From UBA1672 sp964352665 (GTDB lineage Bacteria > Pseudomonadota > Alphaproteobacteria > Micavibrionales > Micavibrionaceae), in assembly GCA_964352665.1 (NCBI GenBank), contig CAYGSJ010000001.1, positions 434,001 through 498,000 on the forward strand: a stretch of 64,000 nucleotides of DNA. The letters run 5' to 3'. Positions 35,245 through 44,475 of this stretch are shown here, in pieces. Each line of letters starts with the position of its first letter. Position 1 is the first letter of the stretch. Made by a program: the position numbers and the translations under genes. Under the pieces are notes generated by a model that saw only the letters and a list, made by a program, of their open reading frames with translations, did no database searches and was not told where the DNA came from.

Positions 35245-36128
35245 GTCTTTTTCTCTTTCTCAATTACAAGGGCAATATCGTATAGGATATTTTTTTTGAG
35301 GCCGGTACTTTCTGCCACAAACGTTGCTGCATCTTTTGTTTTCATAGTTTTCAGCGCGTCACGTATCATATCTTCAACCTGATTTTGTGGGATGTCTTCT
35401 TTGATTGGTGGCCCGATAACAATAACAATTTCACCTTTGGGCAACCCATTGTTTTCATATCCATCCAAAAGATCTTTTGCGCTTCCCTTTTTACACTCCT
35501 CAAAAAATTTTGTAATTTCTCTTACAACAGCAACATCCCTGTTGCCCAAAACATCCTGAACATCTTTAAGCGCGGCTTTTAGCCTTTGTGCACTTTCAAA
35601 TGCAATAAGACTGGCGGGAGCGCCGGCCCATTGCCTTAGCGTATCTTGTCTTGCTTTTGTTTTGTTTGGCAAAAACCCGATAAAACAAAATTTATCACTG
35701 GGCAAACCTGAGAGCTGAAGCGCGGCCAGCGGTGCGTTTGCCCCTGGAAGGGTTGTAACGTAGACCCCCTGCTCTATACAGGCGCTTACCAGCTTATATC
35801 CCGGATCTGAAATCAAGGGCATGCCGGCATCACTGACCAGAGCAACCGCCTCACCCTTTTTAATGCGATCAATAACAATCTCTTTGTGCTTGTCCTCATT
35901 ATGGTCGTGATAGGATTTTGTCTTTGCTTGAATCTGATAAGCACTAAATAATTTTTTTGTGACCCTTGTATCTTCACACAAAACCAAATCAGCCCTTCGA
36001 AGAACATCAAGCGCGCGCATGGTAATGTCACCAAGATTACCGATCGGCGTTGCCACTATATATAAGCCGGCACGCAATTCCTCGTAATTGTGGTCTGGAT
36101 TTTCAATTTCTTTTTCTATATCGTCCAT
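35241..36128 (-). CDS. rsmI: 16S rRNA 2'-O-ribose C1402 methyltransferase RsmI
   Basis: SAM-dependent tetrapyrrole-methylase-fold enzyme of 295 residues. Motifs are LYIVATPIGNLGDITMRALDVLRRADLVLCEDTRVT, VALVSDAGMPLISDPGYKLV, TTLPGANAPLAALQLSGLPSDKFCFIGFLPNK and GEIVIVIGPP. It methylates C1402 of 16S rRNA in the ribosomal P site. It is divergent from the LpoA-like gene with a 50-base gap, the same pair order as in enterobacteria. Confidence 0.95.
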   Translation of the reverse strand: MDDIEKEIENPDHNYEELRAGLYIVATPIGNLGDITMRALDVLRRADLVLCEDTRVTKKLFSAYQIQAKTKSYHDHNEDKHKEIVIDRIKKGEAVALVSDAGMPLISDPGYKLVSACIEQGVYVTTLPGANAPLAALQLSGLPSDKFCFIGFLPNKTKARQDTLRQWAGAPASLIAFESAQRLKAALKDVQDVLGNRDVAVVREITKFFEECKKGSAKDLLDGYENNGLPKGEIVIVIGPPIKEDIPQNQVEDMIRDALKTMKTKDAATFVAESTGLKKNILYDIALVIEKEKKT

Positions 36129-36178
36129 ATCATCAACAGTATTTTTGCCCTCGATTTTTTTGAGAGAATAACAGACCC

Positions 36179-37483
36179 ATGAACGAATTACAGAAAAGAT
36201 TACGTTTTTATTCAGGCCTGCCGTTATTGCTTGTCATTATGGCCTCATTTTTCCTGCATGGCTGCGGCGGCGGATCCTCAGGATATAATAATCCATGGGT
36301 TATGCCTTCCGATGCTGCGCCCGCGGCCGAAGTGCCAAACGACCTTTCTGTTGCCTCTGTTGAAAAGCACACTCTGGAAGCCCCGGCAAATGGAACAAGT
36401 CAGCCCGGCTCCCCCCCTGTGCGTGTTGCTATCCTTCTGCCACTAAGCGGTCCGAATGCAAAACTTGGTGAGTCCATGTTGAATGCGGCGCAAATGGCTC
36501 TGTTTGATGTAGGCGGCGATTCCTTTGAATTAATGCCAAAAGATACGATGGGCACACCTGACGGCGCGCGTAATGCGGCGCATGCGGCTGTACGCGATGG
36601 TGCAGCCCTGGTTCTGGGCCCTGTCTTTTCTCCTTCTGTAAAAGCTGCCCGTCAGGTTACACAAAGTGCGAATATTAATATGATTGCCTTTTCAACGGAT
36701 TGGACCTTGGCAAATTATAGAACTTTTCTCATCGGCTTCCTTCCCTTTGATCAGGTAGAGCGCGTTACGCGTTATGCATCACGATCCGGATTCAGGCGGA
36801 TTGGCGTTCTTAGCCCCGAAGATAGCTACGGAAATGCAGTCGTATCTGCCTATCGTGCAATTTCAAGAGATGCCGGTGTTGTGAACTCGCGTGTTGAACG
36901 CTTTTCTCCTGATGGAAAAGATATAAGCATCATTATTCGCAAATTTTCGGATTATGATGCGCGACAATCCGCACAAGACAAACATGGACCACCTTTCGAT
37001 GCTGTCTTAATGCCTGTAGGCAGCACAATGGCCAGACAGCTCAGCTCCTTCCTAAACCATTATGATTTGCCACCGGATCAGGTTAAGCGACTAGGCACGG
37101 GCCTCATGGATGACATTTCTCTGGCCACCGATAAATCGCTTGCCGGCGCATGGTTCGCTGCTCCCTCTCCAAAAACGAGAGGGAAATTCGAGCGTCGTTT
37201 TAAAAATACATATGGCGTAGGGCCATTACGAATCTCATCTCTGGCCTATGATGCAACAGCATTGGCCGCTATTCTTGCGCGGGCTGGTGTAACCCAGACA
37301 GGAAAGCCTGCCTTTGATCAACGCTCTATCTCTAACCCTAATGGATTTTCAGGTGTTGATGGCATATTTCGTTTCAGATCAGACGGCATCGTAGAGCGTG
37401 GCCTTGCCGTCCTTGAATATAGAAACGGTGCAATTGTCGAAATTGATCCGGCACCCAGAACATTCCAAAGAAGTGGCTACTAA
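36179..37483 (+). CDS. LpoA-like lipoprotein, penicillin-binding protein activator / periplasmic-binding fold
   Basis: A lipoprotein signal (FFLHGCGGG, Cys29) and a Pro/Ala-rich linker lead to a type I periplasmic-binding-protein domain (about 80-420): VRVAILLPLSGPNAKLGESMLNAAQMALFDV, GAALVLGPVFSPSVKAARQV, RRIGVLSPEDSYGNAVVSAYRAI. This is the architecture of alphaproteobacterial homologues of the LpoA C-terminal domain. Its place divergent from rsmI supports a role in activating peptidoglycan synthases at the outer membrane. The N-terminal TPR domain of E. coli LpoA is missing. An ABC-type ligand receptor is the alternative. Confidence 0.82.
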   Translation: MNELQKRLRFYSGLPLLLVIMASFFLHGCGGGSSGYNNPWVMPSDAAPAAEVPNDLSVASVEKHTLEAPANGTSQPGSPPVRVAILLPLSGPNAKLGESMLNAAQMALFDVGGDSFELMPKDTMGTPDGARNAAHAAVRDGAALVLGPVFSPSVKAARQVTQSANINMIAFSTDWTLANYRTFLIGFLPFDQVERVTRYASRSGFRRIGVLSPEDSYGNAVVSAYRAISRDAGVVNSRVERFSPDGKDISIIIRKFSDYDARQSAQDKHGPPFDAVLMPVGSTMARQLSSFLNHYDLPPDQVKRLGTGLMDDISLATDKSLAGAWFAAPSPKTRGKFERRFKNTYGVGPLRISSLAYDATALAAILARAGVTQTGKPAFDQRSISNPNGFSGVDGIFRFRSDGIVERGLAVLEYRNGAIVEIDPAPRTFQRSGY

Positions 37484-37492
37484 AAGTACAAT

Positions 37493-37876
37493 ATGACCCA
37501 ACGCTGTAAAAAACAGATCGTAGCTGGTATCGCACTTCTAGCGATGGGTTTGTCTTTCCTTTCGCAGGTGACGCCTTTGTGGCTGAAACGGGTGGAAGGG
37601 AAAGCCCTTCTTATATGTACCACCTTTGGAATCGAACAAATTATAATTGATGAAAACGGGAACAAAATTCCTGCGCCTATCAAGCTGGCAAAAAACCATT
37701 GTGTGATGTGCCTGAATGCATCGAATAATTTGGCTCTTATTACACAGTTTGATAAAGATGACTTGTTACCCTCGCGCAAGATAAGCGCTATTGTCTGGCG
37801 GCCGGATACTGCTCTTTCCAAACACCTGTCCACTCGTCTTGCCCATGCAATACGCGCCCCCCCGGTGAACACCTGA
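37493..37876 (+). CDS. DUF2946-like small membrane/periplasmic protein
   Basis: A 127-residue protein with one N-terminal hydrophobic segment (IVAGIALLAMGLSFLSQVTPLWL) and a short motif HCVMCLN (about residues 66-72), which resembles the HCxxC-type motif of DUF2946 proteins often encoded beside copper-responsive genes. The remainder is unremarkable. It is 10 bases after the LpoA-like gene and 44 bases before a Met/His-rich outer-membrane protein gene. Family assignment is tentative. Confidence 0.5.
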   Translation: MTQRCKKQIVAGIALLAMGLSFLSQVTPLWLKRVEGKALLICTTFGIEQIIIDENGNKIPAPIKLAKNHCVMCLNASNNLALITQFDKDDLLPSRKISAIVWRPDTALSKHLSTRLAHAIRAPPVNT

Positions 37877-37919
37877 AAACCAAAAATAAATAATCAATTT
37901 TAAATTTCAGGAGTTCACT

Positions 37920-38996
37920 ATGAACACATTTTATAAAACTTGCCTTTTGGCAGGTATCTTTACTTTTATGTCCTCTACAAATGTAAAAGCCGAGGACATA
38001 CATAACCACCAAGACTTTACAACAAGCACCCCCATAGCCGTCATGGGCGACCATATCCATGATAAAGGGGACTGGATGGTATCTTACCGTTTCAACCGTA
38101 TGCATATGCAAGGGAATAGAAGCGGCACAGATAGCCTTTCTCCCGAGGAAATTGTAACTACTGTTTCCAATCCTTATGGGCCACCTGCAACGCTGCGCGT
38201 TGTCCCGACGCAGATGGATATGGATATGCATATGTTTGGGGGTATGTACGGTGTGACAGAAAAACTTACCCTTATGGCCATGGCTATGTATATGCAAAAA
38301 GAAATGGACCACGTCACTTTTGCTGGTGGTGCAGGCACAACCGTATTGGGTAACTTTACGACCAAGTCCAGTGGTTGGGGCGATTCATCCGTAACAGGTA
38401 TTTACAAACTTTACGAAACGGATAAACACTCCGTCAGCGCAAGCCTTGGTGTTAGTCTCCCGACCGGATCAATTAAAGAGCAACACGATGTTCTGGCACC
38501 TACCGGTGCTACCCCCGTTCTGCGCTTACCTTATGCCATGCAGCTTGGCTCGGGGACATGGGATGCACTGCCGGGGCTAACCTATACTGGCCACGATGAT
38601 AAACTTTCATGGGGGGCACAGTACAAGGGCACCCTCAGACTGGAAAGCGAGAACAGCCAAGGATATAGATGGGGCAATAAACACGCCCTCTATGTATGGG
38701 GCGGGTACGAGGCATCGGATCATATCTCTGTAAACGCCACGGCTAATCTGGAAACCCAAGAAAAGATTAAAGGCCGTGATACGTCTATTGCTGCTCCTGT
38801 GCAAACAGCAAACCCCGAAAACTATGGCGGAGACATTATTGAGCTTGGCGGCGGGCTTACTTTCAGGCCCGAGATTCTATCTGTAAACAATCTTGAATTA
38901 GGGGTGCAAATTTCTGTACCTGTTTATCAGGATTTAAACGGCGTTCAAATGGAACGTGACTGGAATTTAACCACCGGCCTTAGCTATCGCTTCTAA
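37920..38996 (+). CDS. outer-membrane beta-barrel protein, Met/His-rich (MetA-pathway/transporter-like family)
   Basis: A signal peptide (ending VKAEDIHNH) is followed by about 330 residues of alternating-hydrophobicity strands ending in a C-terminal phenylalanine (LTTGLSYRF), typical of an outer-membrane barrel. Met and His are unusually frequent in the N-terminal half (RMHMQG; MDMDMHMFGGMYG; MAMAMYMQKEMDH). It resembles the barrel proteins annotated as phenol-degradation MetA-pathway or transporter that sit in copper operons. An AGGAG site precedes the ATG. A role in metal handling is inferred from composition and the DUF2946-like neighbour. Confidence 0.68.
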   Translation: MNTFYKTCLLAGIFTFMSSTNVKAEDIHNHQDFTTSTPIAVMGDHIHDKGDWMVSYRFNRMHMQGNRSGTDSLSPEEIVTTVSNPYGPPATLRVVPTQMDMDMHMFGGMYGVTEKLTLMAMAMYMQKEMDHVTFAGGAGTTVLGNFTTKSSGWGDSSVTGIYKLYETDKHSVSASLGVSLPTGSIKEQHDVLAPTGATPVLRLPYAMQLGSGTWDALPGLTYTGHDDKLSWGAQYKGTLRLESENSQGYRWGNKHALYVWGGYEASDHISVNATANLETQEKIKGRDTSIAAPVQTANPENYGGDIIELGGGLTFRPEILSVNNLELGVQISVPVYQDLNGVQMERDWNLTTGLSYRF

Positions 38997-39006
38997 ATCA
39001 AATCAG

Positions 39007-39050
39007 GACGCGCCGATTCGTTTTCGTCGAAACGATCAGGCGCGTCTCCC
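39007..39050 (+). terminator. long hairpin terminator after the outer-membrane protein gene
   Basis: The outer stem GACGCGCC/GGCGCGTC (39007-39014 with 39039-39046) encloses a second complementary stretch (ATTCGTTT/GAAACGAT). It is followed by TCCCTTTAT. It starts 11 bases after the stop codon. Confidence 0.72.
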
Positions 39051-39057
39051 TTTATAT

Positions 39058-39071
39058 AGGAAATATTTCCT
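39058..39071. promoter_or_regulatory. 14-bp perfect palindrome upstream of the TetR gene
   Basis: AGGAAATATTTCCT lies in the 288-base intergenic region before the TetR gene, about 214 bases from its start. TetR proteins bind palindromes and often control themselves, but the distance is large, and AT-rich palindromes arise by chance. Confidence 0.25.
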
Positions 39072-39284
39072 GTGAATAAAACATAACATTAATTACCAAT
39101 TTTCTATACCTATCCCCCTAAAATTAAACAATTTTATAAATATGATACGGAATATACAAAAAAACAAAGGCACCCTCTTGTCAAAAGTTTTAAAATAATG
39201 CATAGAGTCTATATCCTAATACGACACGATAAGTTTTCAATGAGTATCAGCACCCGAGCCATGTGGTGTTGAAGGAGGGGAAAA

Positions 39285-39881
39285 ATGGAAAATGCAGCCG
39301 TTAAAAAGGGTCGTCCACGCAGTGAGAAATCACGTCGGGCTATCCTGAACGCAACAAACAAACTTTTGCTTCAAACATCTGTGCAAGAGCTCAGTATCGA
39401 ATCAATTGCCAAAAAAGCAAAAGTTGGTAAGACGACTATTTATCGCTGGTGGCCTAACAAAACCGCAGTGGTAATGGATGCTTTGGCGAATCAGCCGGGG
39501 ATGCAGACACCTCTGCCCACGGCAAGCAGCCACAAAGAAGCAATTCTTATGCAGATTGATAAGCTCATCCGCCTGGTTGATAGCAATAACGGACAAACTA
39601 TTGCGCAATTGTTTAGTGAAGCACAGGCCAGCGAAGTCTCTCTTAACATTTTCAAGGACAACCTTTTAGAGCCCCTTATGGATGCCATACGTTACAGCAT
39701 CGAAGAAGGGCAGAGAAATGGCGAGTTCAGAGATGATATTGATGTATCAATGGCCGCCGACATTATGTGCGGGCCTATTTTCTTTCGTCTCATGGCACAC
39801 CCGAATGATCTGGATGATTTATTCCGCACGAACTATCCGGGTGAAGCAATGAAGATACTGAAAAAATCAAACGCAAATTAA
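39285..39881 (+). CDS. TetR/AcrR-family transcriptional regulator
   Basis: A 198-residue protein with an N-terminal TetR helix-turn-helix (SRRAILNATNKLLLQTSVQELSIESIAKKAKVGKTTIYRWWPNKTAVVMDAL, about 15-65) and a helical ligand-binding C-terminal domain. The start has a strong GGAGGGG ribosome site. The IYRWWPNK form is typical of the TetR group with a TetR_C_16/AefR-like ligand domain. Its target is unknown. The nearest candidates are its own gene and the outer-membrane protein gene just upstream. Confidence 0.88.
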   Translation: MENAAVKKGRPRSEKSRRAILNATNKLLLQTSVQELSIESIAKKAKVGKTTIYRWWPNKTAVVMDALANQPGMQTPLPTASSHKEAILMQIDKLIRLVDSNNGQTIAQLFSEAQASEVSLNIFKDNLLEPLMDAIRYSIEEGQRNGEFRDDIDVSMAADIMCGPIFFRLMAHPNDLDDLFRTNYPGEAMKILKKSNAN

Positions 39882-39908
39882 TGTTAGATAAAGTTTAAAA
39901 CCCTATGG

Positions 39909-39937
39909 GGGGAGCTTGAGTTTACTCAACGCTCCCC
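39909..39937 (+). terminator. hairpin terminator after the TetR gene
   Basis: GGGGAGC-TTGAG-TTTA-CTCAA-C-GCTCCCC forms a nearly continuous 12-bp stem, followed by TTAGTTTAT. It lies 28 bases after the stop codon. The T-tract is interrupted. Confidence 0.68.
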
Positions 39938-39973
39938 TTAGTTTATGTGTAGAAAAGAATTTTAAGGACGCAA

Positions 39974-42097
39974 ATGACACAAGCAGCTGACTCCTATCAA
40001 AACGACATAGAAGAATGCGAAGCCCTACTCTCGGAGGGGCATGTTCAAGACGCGCTGCAAAAATACAAGAATGTGATGAGCGGTGCGCCGGAAGAATATC
40101 ACCTCTGGGTAAACTACGCATCGTTTCTTAATCGCTGCGGACAATATGCAGATGCTGTTTCAATTTGCCAAAAAGCAAACGAAATACAGCCCAGCGCCGA
40201 AGGGTACCACAATCTGGGGACCACTTATCAAAAGTTAGGCAAAATTGATGAGGCGATAGAGGCGCTTAAAAAAGCAATTCACTTCAACCGCAATTTTACA
40301 CACTCGCACAACGACCTTGCGATCTGTTTTGCGATCAAGAGAAACAATGAGCGTGCAATCGATCACATGCAAATTGTAACCACCATGCAACCTGACAATC
40401 AGCGTGCATGGCATGATCTTGCGCGCCTGCGTCTTAATGCAAAACGGTATCACGAAGCCCTGAGCGCCTGTCGCAAGGCTCTTGAACTCGACCCGTCAAA
40501 GGGGATTACGATCGGGTTATTTTCGCGCATATTCTTTATGTGTCAGGATTTTGATACCAACAGCCAGCTTGTTGATGACGCCACGGCATGCCTAAAATCA
40601 GACGACAGCGACCCGAATATGCTAAAAGTGATTACGCACGGCCTTTTCTTTAACCAGCCTGTTGTCAAAACTCTGGTTGAGCAAGTAGAGGATTACAAGT
40701 TCACAAATTTTGAAGCTTTACTCGCCGACCCATCCTTGAACTGGGTTATCCTGAATCATCCTCTTTTTGTTGAAATGCTCAGAAAAATAGAGACCGCCAA
40801 TATTGATCTTGAATTTATGTTCACGGCGTTGCGCTATCACTTTCTTGATTTAATCACGCGAGAGGAAATATCCAAACTCCCCTGGCCAGAACCTTTAACC
40901 TTTATAAGCGCCCTCGCATGTCAGTGTTATTTGAACGAATATGTGTTTTTTGAATCCGAAGACGAAATAGCAATGATTGAAACACTGGAGGAAAAAATAA
41001 AGTCCTCCAAAAATCCTGACCCCTACGACATCGCCATTTTAGGATGTTATCGTCCCCTACACAAAGTTTCAGATATTAAAAAAATCATAGATAAAGCTGA
41101 AACTGATAACGCTGATTTTTCAGTGCTCGTCACAGTTCAGGTGGATGAGCCACTAGAAGAACAAGAGATAAAAGATTCCCTGCCGGAGCTCACTACCATT
41201 GACGATGACATCTCACAACTTGTGAAACAGCAATATGAGGAAAACCCATACCCACGGTGGGTACAGGTCAGCACCCTACCCCCAGCGCCTTTTATTGACT
41301 TCATGGTGTATAGTCTTCCCTTTTTAGATCGCTCGGGATTTAAAAACCTTAATGCAGAGGCCCCTAGTGTTTTAATTGCGGGGTGCGGAACAGGAAAGCA
41401 AATCGCCTATATCGTTAATACACATTTATATTCCGAGATTACCGCAGTAGACATCAGCACATCCAGTCTGGCCTACGCCAAACGCCAGTGCGATAAAAAA
41501 GGATTTCAAAATGTTACCTTTGGTATTGCAGATATCCTGAAGCTTGATGATCTGGATAAAACGTTTGATTTGATCGCCTGCACGGGGGTTCTTCATCACA
41601 TGAACGATCCGCTGGAAGGTTTGAAATCGCTTGAGCGACGCCTAAAACCCGGCGGATTTATGCAGCTTGCTCTGTACAGCGAAATCGCACGCGCCTCCAT
41701 TGTCGCATCGCGTAAACTGATCACCGAAAGAGGATATGACCACGATACACAAGGTATTCGCGCGTGCCGGGAATATATCAAGACCCTTCCGCCGTCTCAC
41801 GAAATTTATCCAGTGATGAACTCTGTTGATTTTTTCACCACATCGATGTGCCGAGATCTTATCTTTCACTTTCAGGAACACCGCTATACCTGCTTGCAAC
41901 TTAAAGAGATGCTTGATGAAGTCGGGCTCGAATTCCTGGGGTTTTACTTTACCAATCAGGATACCTATCAGCGCTTTTCAGAATCTTATCCAGATGATCC
42001 TTACGGCCTTGATCTTGATAACTGGCATGAGTTTGAAAAACAAAATCCGGAAATATTTAAAGAGATGTATCAGTTCTGGGTCCAGAAACCTGCATAA
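39974..42097 (+). CDS. TPR protein fused to a class I SAM-dependent methyltransferase, 707 aa
   Basis: The N-terminal about 200 residues are TPRs (YHLWVNYASFLNRCGQYADAVSICQKANEIQPSAEGYHNLGTTYQKLGKIDEAIEAL...). A helical linker domain follows (about 200-400, with WPEPLTFISALACQCYLNEYVF). A Rossmann methyltransferase domain starts near residue 460 with VLIAGCGTGKQIAYIV, then DISTSSLAYAKRQC and FDLIACTGVLHHMNDPLEGLKSLERRLKPGG. The segment YEENPYPRW before the methyltransferase is a hallmark of this fusion family in alphaproteobacteria. The substrate is unknown, perhaps a protein bound by the TPRs. AAGGA precedes the ATG. Confidence 0.85.
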   Translation: MTQAADSYQNDIEECEALLSEGHVQDALQKYKNVMSGAPEEYHLWVNYASFLNRCGQYADAVSICQKANEIQPSAEGYHNLGTTYQKLGKIDEAIEALKKAIHFNRNFTHSHNDLAICFAIKRNNERAIDHMQIVTTMQPDNQRAWHDLARLRLNAKRYHEALSACRKALELDPSKGITIGLFSRIFFMCQDFDTNSQLVDDATACLKSDDSDPNMLKVITHGLFFNQPVVKTLVEQVEDYKFTNFEALLADPSLNWVILNHPLFVEMLRKIETANIDLEFMFTALRYHFLDLITREEISKLPWPEPLTFISALACQCYLNEYVFFESEDEIAMIETLEEKIKSSKNPDPYDIAILGCYRPLHKVSDIKKIIDKAETDNADFSVLVTVQVDEPLEEQEIKDSLPELTTIDDDISQLVKQQYEENPYPRWVQVSTLPPAPFIDFMVYSLPFLDRSGFKNLNAEAPSVLIAGCGTGKQIAYIVNTHLYSEITAVDISTSSLAYAKRQCDKKGFQNVTFGIADILKLDDLDKTFDLIACTGVLHHMNDPLEGLKSLERRLKPGGFMQLALYSEIARASIVASRKLITERGYDHDTQGIRACREYIKTLPPSHEIYPVMNSVDFFTTSMCRDLIFHFQEHRYTCLQLKEMLDEVGLEFLGFYFTNQDTYQRFSESYPDDPYGLDLDNWHEFEKQNPEIFKEMYQFWVQKPA

Positions 42098-42158
42098 ATT
42101 TAGCAGAATTCTTTCCTATCCTATTGGCTTAGCATAACAAATAAAGTATGCTTCACGC

Positions 42159-43454
42159 ATGATAGAAGGTTTTGAAAATTTTGATCCAATTTCTTTTTTT
42201 CAAGGAATTATTGGCTGGTTTGCAGGCTATTTGTTGGATAACAACACCCTGTATCAGGGATATATCATAGCGCTAGCCACTGTGTTTGGTCTGGTTGCTT
42301 ACAGGTTTTTGAAACGCCACGTCCAAAATTTTATAGATAATAATGAACTCCCGATCCGCGTAAAACACGTGGCACACAACCTTCGACGCCTACTGTTTCC
42401 ATTTATAACACTGGCCTTCATGTTTTTGATGTCAGAGATTGCTGCCTCTGAAATTGTCGGAATTGAAGTCAGGCTGGTCAACGGCATCATGAAAGTTATT
42501 TTTGCATGGATCGTAATCCGTATTTTTGTTCAGTTTATTGAAAACAACGCTGTTAGAAATATTTTTGCTTTTGGCATATGGGCGGTTGCTGCCCTCAGTA
42601 TCTTCGGCATGCTTGACCATGCCCGCGAGATTTTAAACGCCATCGGATTTACAATTGGTGATGTCAGGCTTTCGGCATTGGCAGTGATTAAGACCGGTTT
42701 CTATCTGTTTGCTCTGCTTTATATGGCCGCCTTGATTTCTGCCTTCGCGGAACGGCGCGTTCTGAAGTCTAAAAGTCTGACACGCTCCTCACAGGTTTTG
42801 ATATCCAAAATCATGCGCGTGGTTCTTATTGTCTTTGCGCTTCTGATTGGCATATCGAGCTCGGGTATTGACTGGTCGCTTTTCGCGGTCTTTGGTGGTG
42901 CGATCGGCCTTGGTATTGGTTTTGGATTACAAAAGGGAATCTCCAATCTTTTCTCGGGAATCCTTCTCCTGCTTGACCGTTCTATTGAGCCAGGAAATGT
43001 AATCGAACTTGAAAACGGAACGTTCGGGTGGGTTAACCATATGGCTGCGCGTTATACCGAAATTGTAACACGGGATAACAAATCATTTCTGATACCAAAC
43101 GAAGAGTTCATTACACAGCGCGTGGTCAATTGGAGCCATGGGAATTCTCTTATCCGTATCGAAGTTAAATTTGGCGTTCACTATGACTCGAACCCGCATG
43201 AGGTTATTGCTGTATGTCAGGAAGCTGCAAAAAACGCACATGACCGTGTTTGCCAATCGCCGGTGCCTTTATGCCATCTTTCAGAGTTCGGAGACAGCTC
43301 AATAAACTTCTCTTTACGTTTCTGGATTTCAGATGCCGAGAAAGGTGTTGCGAATATTCGAAGTGATGTGATGCTCTCGATATGGGACGCATTGAAAGAG
43401 AATAACATCTCGATTCCTTACCCACACCGCGAAATATTTATTCATAACTCTTAA
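42159..43454 (+). CDS. MscS-family mechanosensitive channel
   Basis: A 431-residue membrane protein with about five to six N-terminal helices. The MscS pore helix and beta domain follow: FAVFGGAIGLGIGFGLQKGISNLFSGILLLLDRSIEPGNVIELENGTFGWVNHMAARYTEIVTRDNKSFLIPNEEFITQRVVNWSH. The C-terminal domain ends in ISIPYPHREIFI, the typical closing motif. It opens under membrane tension to release solutes in hypo-osmotic shock. Its stop overlaps the stop of the convergent repeat-protein gene by four bases. Confidence 0.93.
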   Translation: MIEGFENFDPISFFQGIIGWFAGYLLDNNTLYQGYIIALATVFGLVAYRFLKRHVQNFIDNNELPIRVKHVAHNLRRLLFPFITLAFMFLMSEIAASEIVGIEVRLVNGIMKVIFAWIVIRIFVQFIENNAVRNIFAFGIWAVAALSIFGMLDHAREILNAIGFTIGDVRLSALAVIKTGFYLFALLYMAALISAFAERRVLKSKSLTRSSQVLISKIMRVVLIVFALLIGISSSGIDWSLFAVFGGAIGLGIGFGLQKGISNLFSGILLLLDRSIEPGNVIELENGTFGWVNHMAARYTEIVTRDNKSFLIPNEEFITQRVVNWSHGNSLIRIEVKFGVHYDSNPHEVIAVCQEAAKNAHDRVCQSPVPLCHLSEFGDSSINFSLRFWISDAEKGVANIRSDVMLSIWDALKENNISIPYPHREIFIHNS

Positions 43455-44395
43455 TTCAGTGGCTCGGGCGCACAATCATCACCCTCAGCTGCCCAATTCT
43501 CGCCATTACTTAAAGCATCCTCTGCGCCTTCCGCATGATAAACTTTTCCTTGTATATCTGCAGGTAGATCAGCGACCATACGCGCAATTTCTTGCCAGTA
43601 TCCATGTTCCACCAGACCAAAAATCGCGTTATCAGCACACAATACTCTTCGACGCTGGTTTTGGTCTGCATCTCTTAGCTTCTCCATAACGTCATGCGCT
43701 TCTTCAGGCGTTTCCGTTAGGGCGTAGACCGCATTCTTTGCTGCTAACACTGAAAATACTGCATTAGTACTCATAGTATCAATATGGTTCCACACCTCTT
43801 CACCATATCCCTGCTCCACTAATGATGCCACGGTATCATCCGATGATAGAGCATTGCGTAATTCTGGGGCTCCTAATAGCCGAACCATATCCATAACCTC
43901 TTGACAATGTCCTGCATCTATTAGCCCCGGGATTGCGCCATCAGTAGCAAAAATACGTGCCACATCATCCATATTAGCATCACGAATAAAATCCATAATC
44001 TCGTCTGCATAACCATGCTCACATAACTCTGAAACCGTACCATCAGATGCATAGATTTGCGCGATCTGTTCATCACGAAGTGTATTTATAAACCGCATCA
44101 CCTCTTCTGCAGCACTTTCAGGGTTTTCTGAATGTTCTATAAATCTATGTACTGCGTTGTCACAGGAATACATAAAGACAGCAAGATCCTTACTGTCATC
44201 TGCATCAGTCATAATCAGCGCCTTCATAAAAGCACGTGCCCTGTCGATATCACTCATGAAACGGGCAATACCATCTCTGCTTTTTACAAGCTCACGAAAA
44301 GCATCTAATGCCCTTGGTGATACAACATACTGAACTTGTGGAACGATCGCACCTTCTGAAAAGACTGCGTCAAATTTTCTTGCTTTATTTGTCAT
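43451..44395 (-). CDS. protein made of about seven 34-residue helical repeats, 314 aa
   Basis: I know no family for it. From about residue 71 the sequence repeats with a period of 33-35 residues, at about 71, 105, 139, 173, 207, 240 and 274. The loose unit pattern is (hydrophobic)-x-x-(hydrophobic)-F/Y-A-S-D-G-x-V-x-x-L-x-E-H-G-Y-x-D-E-(I/V)-M-D. Clear examples are IYASDGTVSELCEHGYADEIM, IFATDGAIPGLIDAGHCQEVM and VLCADNAIFGLVEHGYWQEIA. It resembles an ankyrin- or armadillo-like solenoid and is acidic and cytosolic. Such repeats usually bind other proteins. It has its own AT-rich upstream region. Confidence 0.6.
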   Translation of the reverse strand: MTNKARKFDAVFSEGAIVPQVQYVVSPRALDAFRELVKSRDGIARFMSDIDRARAFMKALIMTDADDSKDLAVFMYSCDNAVHRFIEHSENPESAAEEVMRFINTLRDEQIAQIYASDGTVSELCEHGYADEIMDFIRDANMDDVARIFATDGAIPGLIDAGHCQEVMDMVRLLGAPELRNALSSDDTVASLVEQGYGEEVWNHIDTMSTNAVFSVLAAKNAVYALTETPEEAHDVMEKLRDADQNQRRRVLCADNAIFGLVEHGYWQEIARMVADLPADIQGKVYHAEGAEDALSNGENWAAEGDDCAPEPLN

Positions 44396-44475
44396 ATTAA
44401 ACCCGCTTTTTTTACTTAGAGCAAGGTTTTAGAGAAATAGCCTGAAAAAGTCAAATTTATTTTCATAATAACGAC

